The translations under genes were made by a program, and so were the position numbers. A DNA stretch of 64,000 nt from contig JAZHRO010000002.1 of assembly GCA_037157565.1 (NCBI GenBank), positions 76,992,001 through 77,056,000 on the forward strand, in the 5' to 3' direction. Positions within the stretch are counted from its first letter, which is position 1, and every line of letters begins with the position of its first letter. Under the pieces are notes generated by a model. That model did not search any database and was not told the DNA's origin. It worked only from the letters and a program-made list of their open reading frames with translations. The stretch is from Thalassia testudinum. Taxonomy: Eukaryota; Streptophyta; Magnoliopsida; Alismatales; Hydrocharitaceae. Of this stretch, positions 10,766 to 22,854 are shown in pieces.

Positions 10766-12461
10766 TGTTGAACGAGCGAGTTGCTACGCTAACGTGTTTG
10801 GCTTTGAAAACCTATCGTTGTAGTTTGAAAGCGAAGAACTCGTATTCGACAAATAAAATTTATACTGAAATGGAAATTCTGTGTCGAACACAGGGAGGCG
10901 GACGTTTGATTTAAAAACAATGCATTTGTTTTTATTTGTCACAAAATAATTCAATTGATTAGAACTATCTAACTACTTACAATAAATAGAAAAGAGAGAG
11001 AAAAGAGAGAGAAAGAATATTACAAATAAAAACCAAAATGAGATGTAGAATAAACATAGAATTTCATCATTAGAACGATTGTTCATTACACTAGAAAGCG
11101 GAAAAATGATTCCACTAGAAAGTAGTAAATCTACTCTAGAAAGCAGTAAATCTACTCTAGAAAGCATTAAAAGAATGGAGAGAGAAATATCCTCCTTGAC
11201 GATCGCTTGGAGGACGAGCTGGACAGGACAACGCCTGGACGAAGGAGGACGAAGCAGGACGAAGGAGGACGAAGCAGAAGAATGGGAACGAGGCATCACG
11301 TCGTCGTCGTCGTGGGATCCACTTCCGAAGGGGGACGAAAATTTGACTTTATCTCGCGAGAAGCATCCTAGGTGTGGGACAAGCTTCTCTTAAGCTTTGG
11401 AGAGGGAGAGAAGAGAAGGAAGGGATGAGAATTTCGTGTGGAGGGGGTCTCCTTTTATAGTTGCAAGGAGTGGGGGCAATTTGGTCATTACAACTCTTAA
11501 AACATTAATTCAAGAACTTTAGTGACGGATAAAATCGTCGCTAAAGGTCTAAACGTGGGCGTAGTGGGCGGCGCACGCACGCCCGCTCGCTTGCCCTCGC
11601 GTGCAATGCACGTGCACGTCTAGCCATTCTCAGCCGTCCGATCTAGATCGCGCTACGCTTGCCTCAGCGCGTGCTGGATCGCGTGCGATGCCGCTTTACC
11701 CCCGCGCGTGCAATAGTGCGTCATCTTGATTGAGTGCGCGCGGCCGTTGGATCGCGATCGTGCGGTTGATTGAAGGTGCACCTCCGCTCCAAATTCTGTG
11801 TGGCAAGGCTCGAACGCACGCCTACGCTTCACATTAGAGCGCTCGACCAACGTGCTGGGGGTGCGTTTGTGTCGATCGCCTAACTTCACCTTGGGCGCGT
11901 CGCAACCGTTGGATCTTGATCTAACGGTGGGGAAGGACGGATGCGGGGGCTTCAGCAGGTGCGTGCGGGGTGATTGGGTGGCCGAGATGGCACCACGTGG
12001 TGCCATCTTGGCCGTCCATCTTCTAGATGATGTAGATGGTGCCACGGATGTCGAATTGACTGGATTTTTGTGTCATTAGGCTGCGATCGTTGATCCGAAT
12101 CCATCCGTGTGGTTGGATTTGTTGTTTGAAGTGTGAATTTACACCATCTTGGCCCTTGATCTTCTAGGGTTCCCCGATCACTATCTGATGCTACAAATGC
12201 CTGATTAGGGCGATCTTGGAGTCGTTGAACTCCAATCATCACCCTGATCACATCTGTGCGGTTGGATCTTTGATCCAAGGCCCCGATAAAAAGTTTGCCA
12301 TATCCAAGCACATAAAAGGAGACAATTACCATCCATTTTATTCAAACTACTCTAAATGCAAGATGATGCATGTTATGCAATATTTATAGCATGCAATGCA
12401 ATCCTATTCTTAAGAACATGCATAAATAGACATCTTAAGTAGTGTAAACGTGTTTACATCA
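10766..12461 (-). repeat. 5' LTR of A (1696 bp)
   Basis: Partner of 4874-6555. It has a tandem duplication of about 20 bp at 11237-11276 (gacgaaggaggacgaagcag twice) absent from the other copy, and lacks the short stretch near 5711-5740. TATA lies at 11451-11460 and the upstream inverted repeat at about 11514-11550. The termini are intact (TG...CA). Confidence 0.92.
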
Positions 12462-14253
12462 CTATCTCATCAATTCCTCAATTCGAGCTCAGAACTCCAT
12501 AATCAAACTCAGCTTGACTATGAAGGCACAAAAATTTGACTTTCTGTTAGAAGCTTCTCCATAGGCAATTAAAACCTAAAATCAAGTTCTTTCGACAACA
12601 GGAATTTGGTCAGCCTCTCAGATAGGTGTTTTAACTAATATTCCTAGGGTTTCAAGTTCGCCGCCTGAGGTTCAAAATGACTTTGTTCGTCAGAGCCATT
12701 CAAAGGTTGTTACAGTATTCTAAGAGTTTAAATAGCTTTAATGCATCGCACTGAAGCTTCTGAGTTCCTTAAATTCTTCTTAGATCTCTTCTATCAGACT
12801 TCTCCAACTCCGCCGAAGTCAGAGAAGATGAACTTCAATCTTTGGCTCCAGACACTAAATCTTCAAACAAATATCCTCAAGTTAATCATTGATCAGATTT
12901 GAATCATTCTGGAGCTTTTCAACAAATTCTAGCGGCTAAAACTCAAGAATGGCTCGCCGGAGCTCGCCGGAGCTTCGGTGAGTCTAGAAAGTGTGAAAAT
13001 TATGTACAGATTGTTTAAACTTGCCATTTTTAATCTAAAAAGGATCCTGAGGTTGCAAGGAACCTCAGAATCACATTTAATTCTTCATTTGTCTTTATTT
13101 GTTAGATTTGACAGTGAATTCATTTCTTTGAAAATCTGATTTGAATTAAGCTCAGGACTTGTTTTACCACTCAATTGAGTGGTTAAAACAAGTCAATAGA
13201 TAATAGCAATCATAATTATATAGTTAATTAATAGTTTGAACTGCTCCTGAGCCGCCATGGACAGCGAGCTCAGGAACTTAATTAAAATTGGGCGTTTAAT
13301 TTATATGTGATATATATAGGTATTATAGTGTTGATTAGGGTCCATAAGTGATGGATAGATGATGAACCCTATGAAGGTGGAATTAACTTGACTACTGTCA
13401 CCATGGACAATGACAGTAGTCGGTGGAGGTGAAAGATGAATTAGGCGATTAGGTGATTCAATTAAGTGTTTAAGTGAATTAGAAATGATTATGAAAGATA
13501 AAGGAAGGTGGACAACGATTTCAAAAGATGAAATTAAGGCTCTGGCGAGCTTAAGGAGTTCGCCGAAGTTGGAGAAGATGAACACTGAAATTCTAAAATT
13601 ACATCTAATCTACCTACATAAACTATCTACCTAACTAACTAAGCTAACATACTCCTACTCCTACCCCTAATCCTACTCCTAATCTACTGTTACCTGGACA
13701 AAGGGGTCAATAGGGCTCTGCTGAAGGTTCATAGTAGACGACGAAATCAAAGGGTGGAAGAAAGATCTCCAGTAGGCGGATTTGAGGTGGAGCAGAGGAT
13801 TCCTTCTGTCAGCGCTTGTGTCAGAGACACGGCAGACCATGGTGGATCTCCTCGGTTGATCAGAATGGATGGAGGAAGTCGGAAAGTGAAATGGAAAGTC
13901 GCCGGAGTGTTGGACGAATAGCCTATCAAAGTTGGCTACAGTGTTAGAAGAGGGAAGGGAACCAACTTGAGTGAAATCAGAGGGGTAAGGGGGTATTTAT
14001 AGTAGTTAGCGGCAAAGAGAATGGCGGGGTCTAGCCGAAGAAGGAGCTTGAGGAGCTTAACCTCCGGCATCGTCTCCGATGACGGTAAGGTTATCTCCCA
14101 CTGAAAATTAGGATTTTCGGTTAATCCAGACCGGTGGATCAAGAGGAGGTGGTGAGCGCAAGCTGCAAGAGCTTGGATAAAGAAGATTGATGTCGGCAGG
14201 GCGGTGATCATGTGGTGGCGTGACTCTCCGTTGCCAGCCGTTCATTCGGCTGA

Positions 14254-14290
14254 AAAAGAAGAAGAAGAAGAAGAAGAAGAAGAAGAAGGA
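14254..14290. repeat. (AAG)n microsatellite in T2
   Basis: About eleven AAG units lie in the U3 part of T2. In the element's sense strand this is (CTT)n. Confidence 0.9.
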
Positions 14291-14786
14291 AAGGGACTTA
14301 AATGTAATAAAACTTAAGGACCTGTGTGAGAAATATGGATGCGATTGTAATGAATTTTAAAGACCAAATTGTAAACACAGGTTTTGAAGGTTTATTTTAA
14401 TTTAGATCTTTTTCAACTTTTCATATATGTTAGTAAATAAGGTAAATATTATGTTTTCACCTTAAATTTACATTTTTGACCTTTTTAGATTAATTTATTA
14501 GATTAAGTAAAATCACTTAAGTTATTATATACTTAGGTATACATTATATTTAAGTTACTTAACTTATTAATTAAGGGAATGATTAATAGGATTTTGAGTC
14601 CAGTTATTAAATGAATTATTAATAATGTTAATTGAATGATAAAATGTCATTTTTAACTTATTTTAAGGTCCTTTACTAAATATCCCTTATTCTATAATTA
14701 ACCCTTATATGTTCATAACCTTAGCTAATTAACTAGGAAGACTAGTTAATTAGGGATAATTAGAGATCATGATGAGTGTCTCATCA

Positions 14787-16226
14787 ACTTCCTAGCTAAG
14801 TTTCCTATCCCCTCTACTTTCTTCTCTGCCATTCAATTGCCAAAATCCACCCATAACGCCCTTCGCACCTCCATCCCTTCCATCTCTGAGCACCACCTAT
14901 GGCAAGGCCATCCCACTTCCACAGCCCACCAAAACCCTCACCGACAAGCCCACGACCATCACCACACCTCACTGAGCATTTCCCCTCTCCTCATTCGCCC
15001 ATCCATCCACTCACAAGAGCCCCCGAACACACCCATTGACACGCACACAATCTTCCCTAGGCACGCACTCACGGCCACTACCACGCCACGCCACCACCCT
15101 CAGCACATCCACCGTGCTCCAACGATCCTCCCTGAATGCTTTGACATGGCCGAGAGGCCATTCTATTGATTTCAGGTTCAAGGCCTAATCCACCATTGAC
15201 GAGCAAGCTCGAAGCTTTCTTGAAGCTGTCCCAGGTGCTGCTATTCCAAGTTGAAGTCTCAAGCTACGCGGAAGTGGCTTGCGCACGCACCCAGGGCCTC
15301 AATCGCGCAAGCCTCAGTAGCTGCTGTAATCGGAAGCACCATCCCTACTGCAGGGGCACGAGAAAAGGAGTGCGCAGAAAGTCCCACCTCAGATACGAAG
15401 AAGCACCTGCACCTGCATAAATTACAAAAAGTGCATACATCTGTTCGCCTTAGTTACCACGGGGTGAGGTCCCACTCACCTACACCTAGTCTCGTCCGCA
15501 ACACCTCACCTGCGGATCTAGCCTGACCCGACCTGACCTGCACTCCTCGCTCACCACCGCACGCTAGTGAGCCTGGACCCAAGTATGCACCCGACCTGAT
15601 AACCCGAACACTTGTGTGGCTCTAGGAGAGTGGATCCTAAGAGAGAAAGAGAGGAGTGTCGCACGGGTAGGGCGAGGGTTTTGCTATAGAAACCTCCGGC
15701 CGACACTTAGCGAATTCTGAAGAAGAGGAGGTCAAGGTTGAAGGCAGAAGAAAGAAGAAGAGAAGGAAGAAGAGAAGGCTCGCAAAGGCAAAGGAAGAAG
15801 AAGAAGAAGAGGAGGCCTGAGCAGAAGAAAGGCAAAGGAAAAAGAAGAAAGAAGAACCAAGGGCAGAGAAGTAAAAGAAGAAGAAAGGATGACTTAGAGA
15901 AAGCAAAGGCAGAGAAAGAGAAGCAAAGACAGGAAGAATCAAACACCTCTCATTGCATATACATTTACATTGAGTTCTTTGGTGATATTATAGGAGTATT
16001 TGGTGATCTAAATCATCATTTTACTCCCATATTTTTGCACATTGCTACTGACATTATTGCAATCTCTTTTAATTTTAAATTGTGATCTTGATTTCTAAAT
16101 CCCATATAGCTCCCTGTGTTTGACCTCAGAACTTATTCGAGTAATAAAAAATTGTATTTGTTTTCAAAGCGATTTCGACTATACTGCAACGTGATTATTT
16201 TAAAATTGATCTCGCCGCGTTAAACT
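14787..16226 (+). repeat. 5' LTR of X, second part (transcribed R/U5 region)
   Basis: It resumes X's LTR at the block tcctagctaagtttcc, matching 44376 onward. It contains a purine-rich tract (15719-15940, GAA/AAG-rich), a GGTGAT/ATCA hairpin region, the U5 motif at 16110-16131 and the LTR end at 16226 (AAACT). The apparent Lys/Glu-rich ORF at 15738-16085 is the purine tract read in frame and is not a gene. The 3' LTR carries about 40 bp near 45552 that this copy lacks. Confidence 0.85.
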
Positions 16227-16229
16227 TTT

Positions 16230-16247
16230 TGGCACCATTGCCGGGGA
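16230..16247 (+). promoter_or_regulatory. PBS of X (tRNA-Asp type)
   Basis: TGGCACCATTGCCGGGGA, three bases after the LTR end, matches 16 of 18 positions of the tRNA-Asp complement. Confidence 0.9.
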
Positions 16248-17206
16248 GCAATGGGCAATTTAGAATTGTTGATTATAATTTTTGATACAGATACTAACTT
16301 GCTATATCTCTTTTGTTGTGGTTGTTTCAGGGAGAAGATACATTGAAGAAAGTCAGCCGCACATCAAACATGCTAGGGGCAGGTAAATTCTGATTACCCT
16401 TTCTCTTAAGCCCCTGATTCTGAAAAGGTTAAAAAGGATAAAATCAATTAGGGCTACTTTCTTTCCACACTTAGATAATCCATCAAGTTGCCTGATTTGA
16501 TTTCAACAATAAAACCTGATTTGTGCACCCACTTAAGGTAACTAGGGCTATCACGTTCTTGTTTGAGCCCTAGATACCACATTTGGCAAACTAAATTGGA
16601 CCAACATTAGAGCTAATCAAGGATTCCAAGTTAGGATTTTAGAGACACTTACATAAGCAAGAATCAGCTTTCCAAAATAATGTGTGCCTAAGCCTTGGTT
16701 GAATTCATTTATTCAAGCAAACCCTAAAAATCAGGCTCTTAATCTCACTTGAATCCTAAAAGAGGGACCTAAAACTTCTCAAGGACAAATAGTTGAAGTT
16801 GACCCACCTTGCTGGGTCAACCAATCTAAAATTAGGTCACTCTTGCACTCAATACATCTAAAAGTTCAAGTGAAATCCTAAGCACCCTTGCTCTTAATTA
16901 AAACTAGTAGATTAAAGAGGTCAAGTCTCCATTCTGGTCTACCTGGAACATAAGTGACAAGAGAGGTCGGGTGGGGGAAACCCTGTAACCCGTGGGGGTG
17001 CTCTACCATGTAGGGGTCTTCGCGGGACTCTCCCTCTCTGGCTAGTTAGGTAATGCTCAGGTGGACGGCTTTCTGACTAAGGGATATCATCTGCCCTGAA
17101 CCTCTATAGTCATCCAAAATTTTTGGGTGTCTTGATTGGGTCCATCACATTCTATTCTCATCCAGACCATCGGTGCATGTTTGGTAGGAGGTCCTGAAGA
17201 CCATCC
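16248..17206 (+). other. Leader of X
   Basis: About 960 bp between PBS and gag without a supported ORF. It presumably contains the packaging region. Nothing else is recognised. Confidence 0.55.
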
Positions 17207-19080
17207 TTGAGGCCTCCTTTAGTCATTCACTCCTGTCGAGGCCAGGCCTCGACTTCCATGTTTGTGCAGCAACCCCATCACATAGACATCTCTTCTAATT
17301 CATCTGAACCTAATTATCCTTCATCCATCATCATGGCACAACCTACAGAAGAAGAGAATAACCTTGAGAATCAACTTCAGTGCCTTAATGATTTATTCCA
17401 AGCCTTTGTGAATCCACCGAGTCCATGATGCGAGATCATTACAATCCTGCTGCGGCGGCGATCAAACCTCGAGTCCAAATCCCGGCTAGAGGTCTTGCTA
17501 TTGAACTCAAGCCCAACATGATTCATGCTATTCCAAAATTTCATGGGCTCAATTCTGAGGATCCTTTCCAGCACATTAAGCAGCTCAAGCATCTGGCCGA
17601 AACCTTTGGGTCAGATGTCCAAAATCGAGACATTCTTCTCATGAAAATGTTCTCCTCTCTCATGGACAAAGCAGCTCACTGGTATCAGACTCAAATGCAT
17701 CCAATCAACACATGGGTTGAACTATAATCTAAGTTTCTAAAAAAGTTCTTCCCAGTTGGTCAGATGAATGCTTTACGACACCAGATCACGCACTTCACAC
17801 AGCAGCCTGGAGAACCACTTCACAAAGCATGGGATCGTTTCCTGGATCTCATGTGAAAGTGCCCCCATCATGGAGTTTCTAAATGGGAACAAGTCCAGTC
17901 TTTTTACCAGGGACTCCATGAAGACATCCGATTATTCGTCAATGCAACTTGAGAAGGAAATATCATGGGTCAACACACGGACACTATGTGGGAGATTCTT
18001 GAGAATATGTGCGAGAACTCCATCAATAATGACTCCATGGGCATATTCGACTGGACGAATGCCCGTGCATCGATGAATCCAAAGGGAGCACATGAGATGC
18101 AGGGCCTGTCCTCTTGTGTCGACTTGGAACTGATGCCCAGTCATTTGGACAAGGTCTCTATTATAGAGAAGAAGGTGGATGAGCTAACTCGACATCTGCA
18201 GTAAGCCACCTCTACACAAAACCCATTCTCACAGTCACCCTCTGGGAGGGAAGCTGTGCAAAACATCTACCACCGATCTTCTCAGGGATGGACCCGTATC
18301 CACCCCCGTTTGACTCTAGGGCTGGCGGAAACTCTGATCCTGCCTATTCTAGTGGGGAGAACTCTCAACCCTCGTACTCTGACTTTTCTGAGGTTCCTCA
18401 GACCTGCGAGGACCTCAATGTCATCTAGAATAACCCATTCTCTAATACCTATAACCCTGGATGGTGAAATCATCCTAATTTCATGTGGGCGGGAAACAAT
18501 CAAAATCAAAGACCACCATATCAACCTCGTCCACAAGCTCCTCGCCCATATCAGCCGCCTCAACCTCTGCCCAACCCCACCTATCAATTTGGGCCAACTC
18601 AGACAGATCAAATGACTCTTATCCTTCAGACTCTGGTTGACTTTCAAAAGAAAAATGCAGCTATACAAAAATAGCACAAAGATGAGATCACAGAGGTTCG
18701 CAATCAACTCGCCCAGATGGCGAATTCCCGACAACCTGGTACACTCCCTTCGCAACCTCTGTCGAATCCGAATAACGTGCCGAACCAGAGGGGCGTTATG
18801 AACCCAAATCCAGGCCAAGCCCACATGATTTATTAGGCCCCTTCTGCTCCATCATCTGATAGGATGGAAGCTTTGACATCATACTTAGGATTTCAGTAGC
18901 AGCCACCTATTTTACCTACACCAAACCTGAACTAGGCAGGACTAAATTCAGTTACAACTGGTAGTGGCAAAGCAACACAAGACCCACCTTACCCAAGCCA
19001 CTTTCAGCCTGTAGTGCTAACCCATCCCTAGGATAGTCATCTAGGATACCCCTGTCCCAGATCAAGAACTTGGACCTATT
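17207..19080 (+). pseudogene. gag: gag of X (Athila type), degenerate
   Basis: Gag makes the virus-like particle that holds the element RNA. Readable blocks are: an N-terminal part at 17207-17428; the capsid region from 17425 (AIPKFHGLNSEDPFQHIKQ, MDKAAHWYQTQ, FLKKFFPVGQMNALR, VQSFYQGLHEDIRLFVNAT) to about 18200; and a C-terminal part at 18420-18840 with NTYNPGW then NHPNFMWAG and a Gln/Pro-rich tail. The blocks lie in three frames (2, then 1, then 0), so at least two frameshifts exist, plus stops at about 17725, 17854, 17950 and 18202. No CCHC knuckle is visible, as usual for Athila gag. It is followed directly by protease. Confidence 0.8.
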
Positions 19081-20200
19081 CTAGAGGAACCATCTAAGGT
19101 TCCATTTCCTGAGGCCTTGACCAAGCAAAAGAGGATAACCAAACCCGTGGCACCTAAAGAGGACCTGGTCAAGCTCTTTGAATAAGTCCATATAAACATC
19201 CCCTTGATGGATGCGATTCGCCATGTACCGACTTAGGCACGATTTCTGAAAGACGTGTGTACACCTAAGCGTAAGCCACGAACCAAAAGTGGGAGCCCAA
19301 TCATATTGTCGGAGCAAGCCAGCTCTGTCATTTTGAGCAAACTCCCACCTAAGGCAAAAGATCAAGGTACTCCCCTGATTTCCTATACAATTGGTGATAT
19401 CCAATTTGATAAAGCATTACTAGATCTAGGAGCCTCCATAAACCTAATACCTACTCCCTACTTGACCATCTTGAGGAATTTGAGCTGAAACCAACAGAGG
19501 TGACATTACAGTTGGTAGACCAATCTATTAAGTCACCTAAAGGAGTTCTTAAGGATGTCATTGTTAGGGTTCGGGATTTCTATTTCCCAGTGGACTTCGT
19601 AGTCTTGGATATGGATGCTCCAGAAAATCTAAAAAACACACCAATCATACGAGGGAGACCCTTTCTGGCCACTGCTAGGGCCAACATTAATTGTGAGGAG
19701 GGCCAAATTGAATTGAAATTTGAGAACCAGACACTAAAGATCGACATCTTTAAGGCCCAACAAGGGATTAATTGCAGAGTTATAGAACAAATATGTGACA
19801 TTGAAGCTGCGGTTGACGATCAGTATATTGAGGAAAACCTGACTACTTCGGATCAACCACAAGAAGCTCAAAACACGCAATTAAAGGAGTCCAAACTCAA
19901 CCTAGACACACCCATAACTCCTTCCCTTGCTCCTGACACCCACCCTGAACCACCCGTTGCTGCTGATAACCCTGTTTTAGAACTGAACCCTCTTCCCGAG
20001 CATCTAAAGTACGTCTTTTTGGGTTCCAATCAGATGTTTCCTATGATTATCAACTCCAGACTCACACCTAATCAGGGATCCCGTCTAATTACTATTCTTC
20101 AGCAACATCAAAGAGCCATTGGATGGACTCTCAATGATTTGACTGGTATTAACCCCTCTTACTGCACACACCACATCTATACTGAAGAGGGCACATGATC
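19081..20200 (+). pseudogene. Protease region of X
   Basis: This is the aspartic protease that cuts the polyprotein. The catalytic motif ALLDLGASINLIPT is present at about 19411-19455. A frameshift follows immediately, and the product continues from about 19457 in another frame (VTLQLVDQSIKSPKG, FYFPVDFVVLDMDAP, RGRPFLATARANINCEEG). A variable acidic linker follows, then LKYVFLG and IGWTLNDLTGINPSYCTHHI, which lead into RT. The stop at 20196-20198 separates it from the RT frame. A stop at 19183-19185 precedes the start of the domain. Confidence 0.85.
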
Positions 20201-20210
20201 TTCCCATGAA

Positions 20211-21606
20211 ATGCAGAGACATCTGAATCCTAATCTGCAGGAGGTCGTGAAAAGGGCGATAATCAAGTGGTTAGATGCTAGGATCATCTACCCGATCTCC
20301 GACAGTCAGTGGGTGAGTCCAATCCAGGTTGTGCCTAAGAAGGCAGGACTCACCGTGATCACGACTGAGACCGAAGAAATCATACCAACCCGTGTAGCAA
20401 ATCTATGGAGAGTTTGCATTGATTACAGAAGACTCAATACCTCCACAAAGAAGGATCATTTCCCACTACCGTTTATTGATTAGATCCTCGAAAAACTAGT
20501 AGGAAATAGATTCTTCTACTTTTTGGACGGGTACTCCGGTTATAACCAGGTGGCAATCCATCCTGAGGACCAAGAGAAGACCACTTTCACCTACCCTTTC
20601 GGGACGTATGCATTCCGAAAGATGTCTTTCGATCTCTGCAATGCACCCACTACTTCTCAGCGGTGCATGCTTACCATATTCTCAGATATGGTAGGTGATC
20701 ATCTAGAAGTCTTCATGGATGACTTCTCAGTGTTTGGCGAATCATTTGACGATTGCCTCCTACACTTGGTCCAGATCCTCAGGTGGTGCATTAACGTGAA
20801 TCTGGTTCTTTCCTGGGGAAAGAGCCACTTCATGGTGCCTGAAGGAATTGTCCTGGGACATCTCATCTCAGGAAAAGGCATCCAGGTTGATCGAGCCAAG
20901 GTGAATTTGATTTCCAAACTCCCTATGCCTAGCTCGGTCAAGGACATCCGATATTTCCTGGCGCACATCGATTTTTATCGTCGATTCATTTATGATTTCT
21001 CGAAAATCGCACGCCCCCTGACTAATCTGTTATCTAAGGATGTTCCTTTTGAAATCACCAAGGAATGCACTCAAGCATTTGAAATCCTACGTGATCGAGT
21101 TACCCAAGCTCCGATCCCACAGTCCCCTGATTGGTCTCAACCCTTTAAGATCATGTGTGATGCATCTGATTTCGCTGTAGGAGTGGTACTTGGGCAAAAA
21201 ATTGATGGGAAACCCGTGGTCATCTACTATGCTAGCAAGACACTTGATGAGGCTTAGCGTAACTACACAATTACTAAGAAAGTGCTACTAGCCAAAGTAT
21301 TTGCCCTAGAAAAGTTTAGATCGTATCTTCTAGGTTCCCGTGTTATCATTTACTCTGATCACACAGCTGTGAGGCATCTCCTTGCAAAGAAGGATGCGAA
21401 ACCTCAACTAATCCGCTAGATCTTGCTGTTGCAAGAGTTTGACCTCGAGATACACGACAAAGCGGGAAAATAGAATGTGGTAGCTAATCACTTGTCCTAC
21501 ATTCCTTCCGACATTATAAACCCTTCTAAACCCAATACGGAGCATTTTCCTGATGAGCACCTCTTGACTATTAGTACAAGGCTTCCATGGTTTGCTGATC
21601 TAGCAA
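20211..21606 (+). pseudogene. Reverse transcriptase and RNase H of X
   Basis: RT copies element RNA to DNA; RNase H degrades the hybrid. The domain begins QMQRHLNPNLQEVV and runs through IIYPISDSQWVSPIQVVPKK, CIDYRRLNTSTKKDHFPLPF, FLDGYSGYN and the catalytic box VFMDDFSVFG (about 20708-20737, both Asp kept). RNase H starts IMCDASDFAVGVVLGQ and includes [12 protein letters not shown]. In-frame stops occur at about 20482, 21256, 21418 and 21472. The frame is otherwise constant, so decay here is mostly by point mutation. At 21607-21611 (ACTAC) the protein is cut by V, in the segment LPWFADLANY, and resumes at 40212. Confidence 0.9.
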
Positions 21607-22251
21607 ACTACTAATAATGAATTTTATGCGGTTTGTAAAATACGTCAATGTAACGTGCAAAATCGATCAACTCTTAAATTTATAAACCTAGATAGGGGAG
21701 TATCTAGGGTCGTCCAAGGAGGCAAGTTTGCAAATCAAAATCCCTTGCTTTAAAGATGAAACTCAACTTTCTTTTTGATGTTTTTGAATATATAGTTTTT
21801 ATGATTTTGAAATAACAGCAACACGCGAGTTTTTATTGATAACTGGAAAATAACTAATACCTAATTCAATAAAGCTAACCCTAAGTGACAGGTAGAGCCT
21901 CTCCATAAGCTCACCCTAGGCACATGGAGGGCTAGAATAATTAGGGAGAGGGAGTGAAATAGTAGCTAGGCAAAAATTGCAAAAAACTATGCAACAAAAA
22001 TTGAAAGAAGGCAATTTGAATTAATGCAAAATTATGCACACAAAACCTATAGAGGAATGCTTCTACTCTACTTGAAAATACAAGAAAAATAAAACACAAA
22101 TCCTCTAGATAGATGTTGAAGAAGAGGGCTTCTTGCTCCAAGCCAAGTAGCTCCTTGACTTGAAAAGACAACTCCTTCTCCTTGGCGTGAGATGCTCCTC
22201 CAAATGATGTCCTCCAAGGTGGTAGCTAGCACCTTTAATTTTCCTCCTCCA

Positions 22252-22269
22252 AGGGTGGACGTCCACCCT
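22252..22269. promoter_or_regulatory. Perfect 18-bp palindrome in V's LTR
   Basis: AGGGTGGACGTCCACCCT, centred on GACGTC. An identical copy lies in the other LTR (38632-38649). It is about 220 bp downstream of the TATA box in sense. GACGTC is a core bound by plant bZIP proteins; binding here is inference. Confidence 0.6.
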
Positions 22270-22487
22270 AGGTCCTTCTCCTTTGCCTGGCCATCCTCCT
22301 TGAAGTAGAATGCTCCTCCTCCTTGGCATAGCACAAGTTGAAGAAAGTGGGGAGAAGAAGGCACCAAAGGGGCTGGTGATGTGCCCCATTAATCTTCTTC
22401 TCTACTCCTTCTTGGTAGTAGGTATAAGTGGATGTAGGTGGAATTAAACACTAATGGAGGATGATTTTTATGTGGTGATATGGTGAG

Positions 22488-22495
22488 TTTATATA
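22488..22495 (-). promoter_or_regulatory. TATA box of V's LTR
   Basis: Minus strand TATATAAA; the same box lies at 38871-38878 in the 5' LTR. Confidence 0.6.
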
Positions 22496-22854
22496 GAGGT
22501 CGAGAGGGGGGTAGTTGGCGTGAATAGGTGGAGGGCTAGGATGGAGTTTGGTGGTGGTTATGGGTGGTTAGAATGATCCTAGGGATAGGGTTAGTTGGCG
22601 CCACCTTAAAGGGTGTTAAGGGGGTGGTGATGGTGGCCAAAAGGCACCTAAAGTTGGCACCACTCTTGTCTTCTAGAAGGGGGGTTAGGTGGATGGCTAG
22701 ATGTGGTTGTAGGGTTAGGTGTATGGTGGATATGGGGGTGGATGTTGGTGCCAAAAAGGGGAATAGTTAGGGATAGGTTTTGGCAGTAAAATTGGTGCCT
22801 TTTGGTGATGATGATGGGGTGAAGAGGTGGCTAGGTGGTGGCATCAACTTGGAC

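Larger units (their letters stand above)
4874..12461 (-). mobile_element. Element A: complete non-autonomous Athila-like LTR retrotransposon
   Basis: A is 7588 bp, flanked by CTATC on both sides (4869-4873 and 12462-12466). LTRs lie at 4874-6555 (3') and 10766-12461 (5'), reading TGATGTAAAC...GTTCAACA on the minus strand. Between them are a tRNA-Asp-type PBS, a leader, a broken ORF of about 635 codons, a 3' non-coding region, a stem-loop and a PPT. The 4.2 kb interior has no gag, protease, RT or integrase motif in any frame. A must have been mobilised by an autonomous relative with the same PBS and PPT signals. Its clean TSD and fairly similar LTRs make it one of the younger insertions. Confidence 0.92.
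3207..14786 (-). mobile_element. T2: long LTR (about 4.0 kb without its guest) of the Z family, inserted in X's 5' LTR
   Basis: T2 consists of 3207-4873 and 12467-14786. On the minus strand it begins TGATGAG-aca-CTCATCA (14786 back to 14770) and ends CGCATCA at 3207. The U5 motif lies near that end (3351-3380), a pyrimidine-rich tract (purine-rich in sense) at 3685-3860, and a TATA box at about 13994-14002. The stretch 3207 to about 4150 resembles Z's LTR at 51152 to about 52380. The homologous site in X's 3' LTR (about 44366-44378) is uninterrupted, proving insertion. The flanks TGAAA and ACTTC do not form a clean TSD, so the left junction may be recombinant. No internal region is present, so it behaves as a solo LTR. 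Confidence 0.75.

Noticed and set aside
15738..16085. Lys/Glu-rich ORF of 115 codons
   Set aside because: It is the purine-rich tract of X's LTR. The matching frame in the 3' LTR differs by indels, and both strands give low-complexity ORFs.
16230..16247. tRNA-Asp-like sequences at the PBS sites considered as tRNA genes
   Set aside because: Only the complement of the 18-nt tRNA 3' end is present; no cloverleaf or A/B boxes adjoin.
18282..18824. 180-codon minus-strand ORF
   Set aside because: It is the antisense of X's gag C-terminus (Gln/Pro-rich sense strand gives long antisense frames).
20699..20968. Minus-strand ORF over X's RT
   Set aside because: Antisense shadow of the RT catalytic region.
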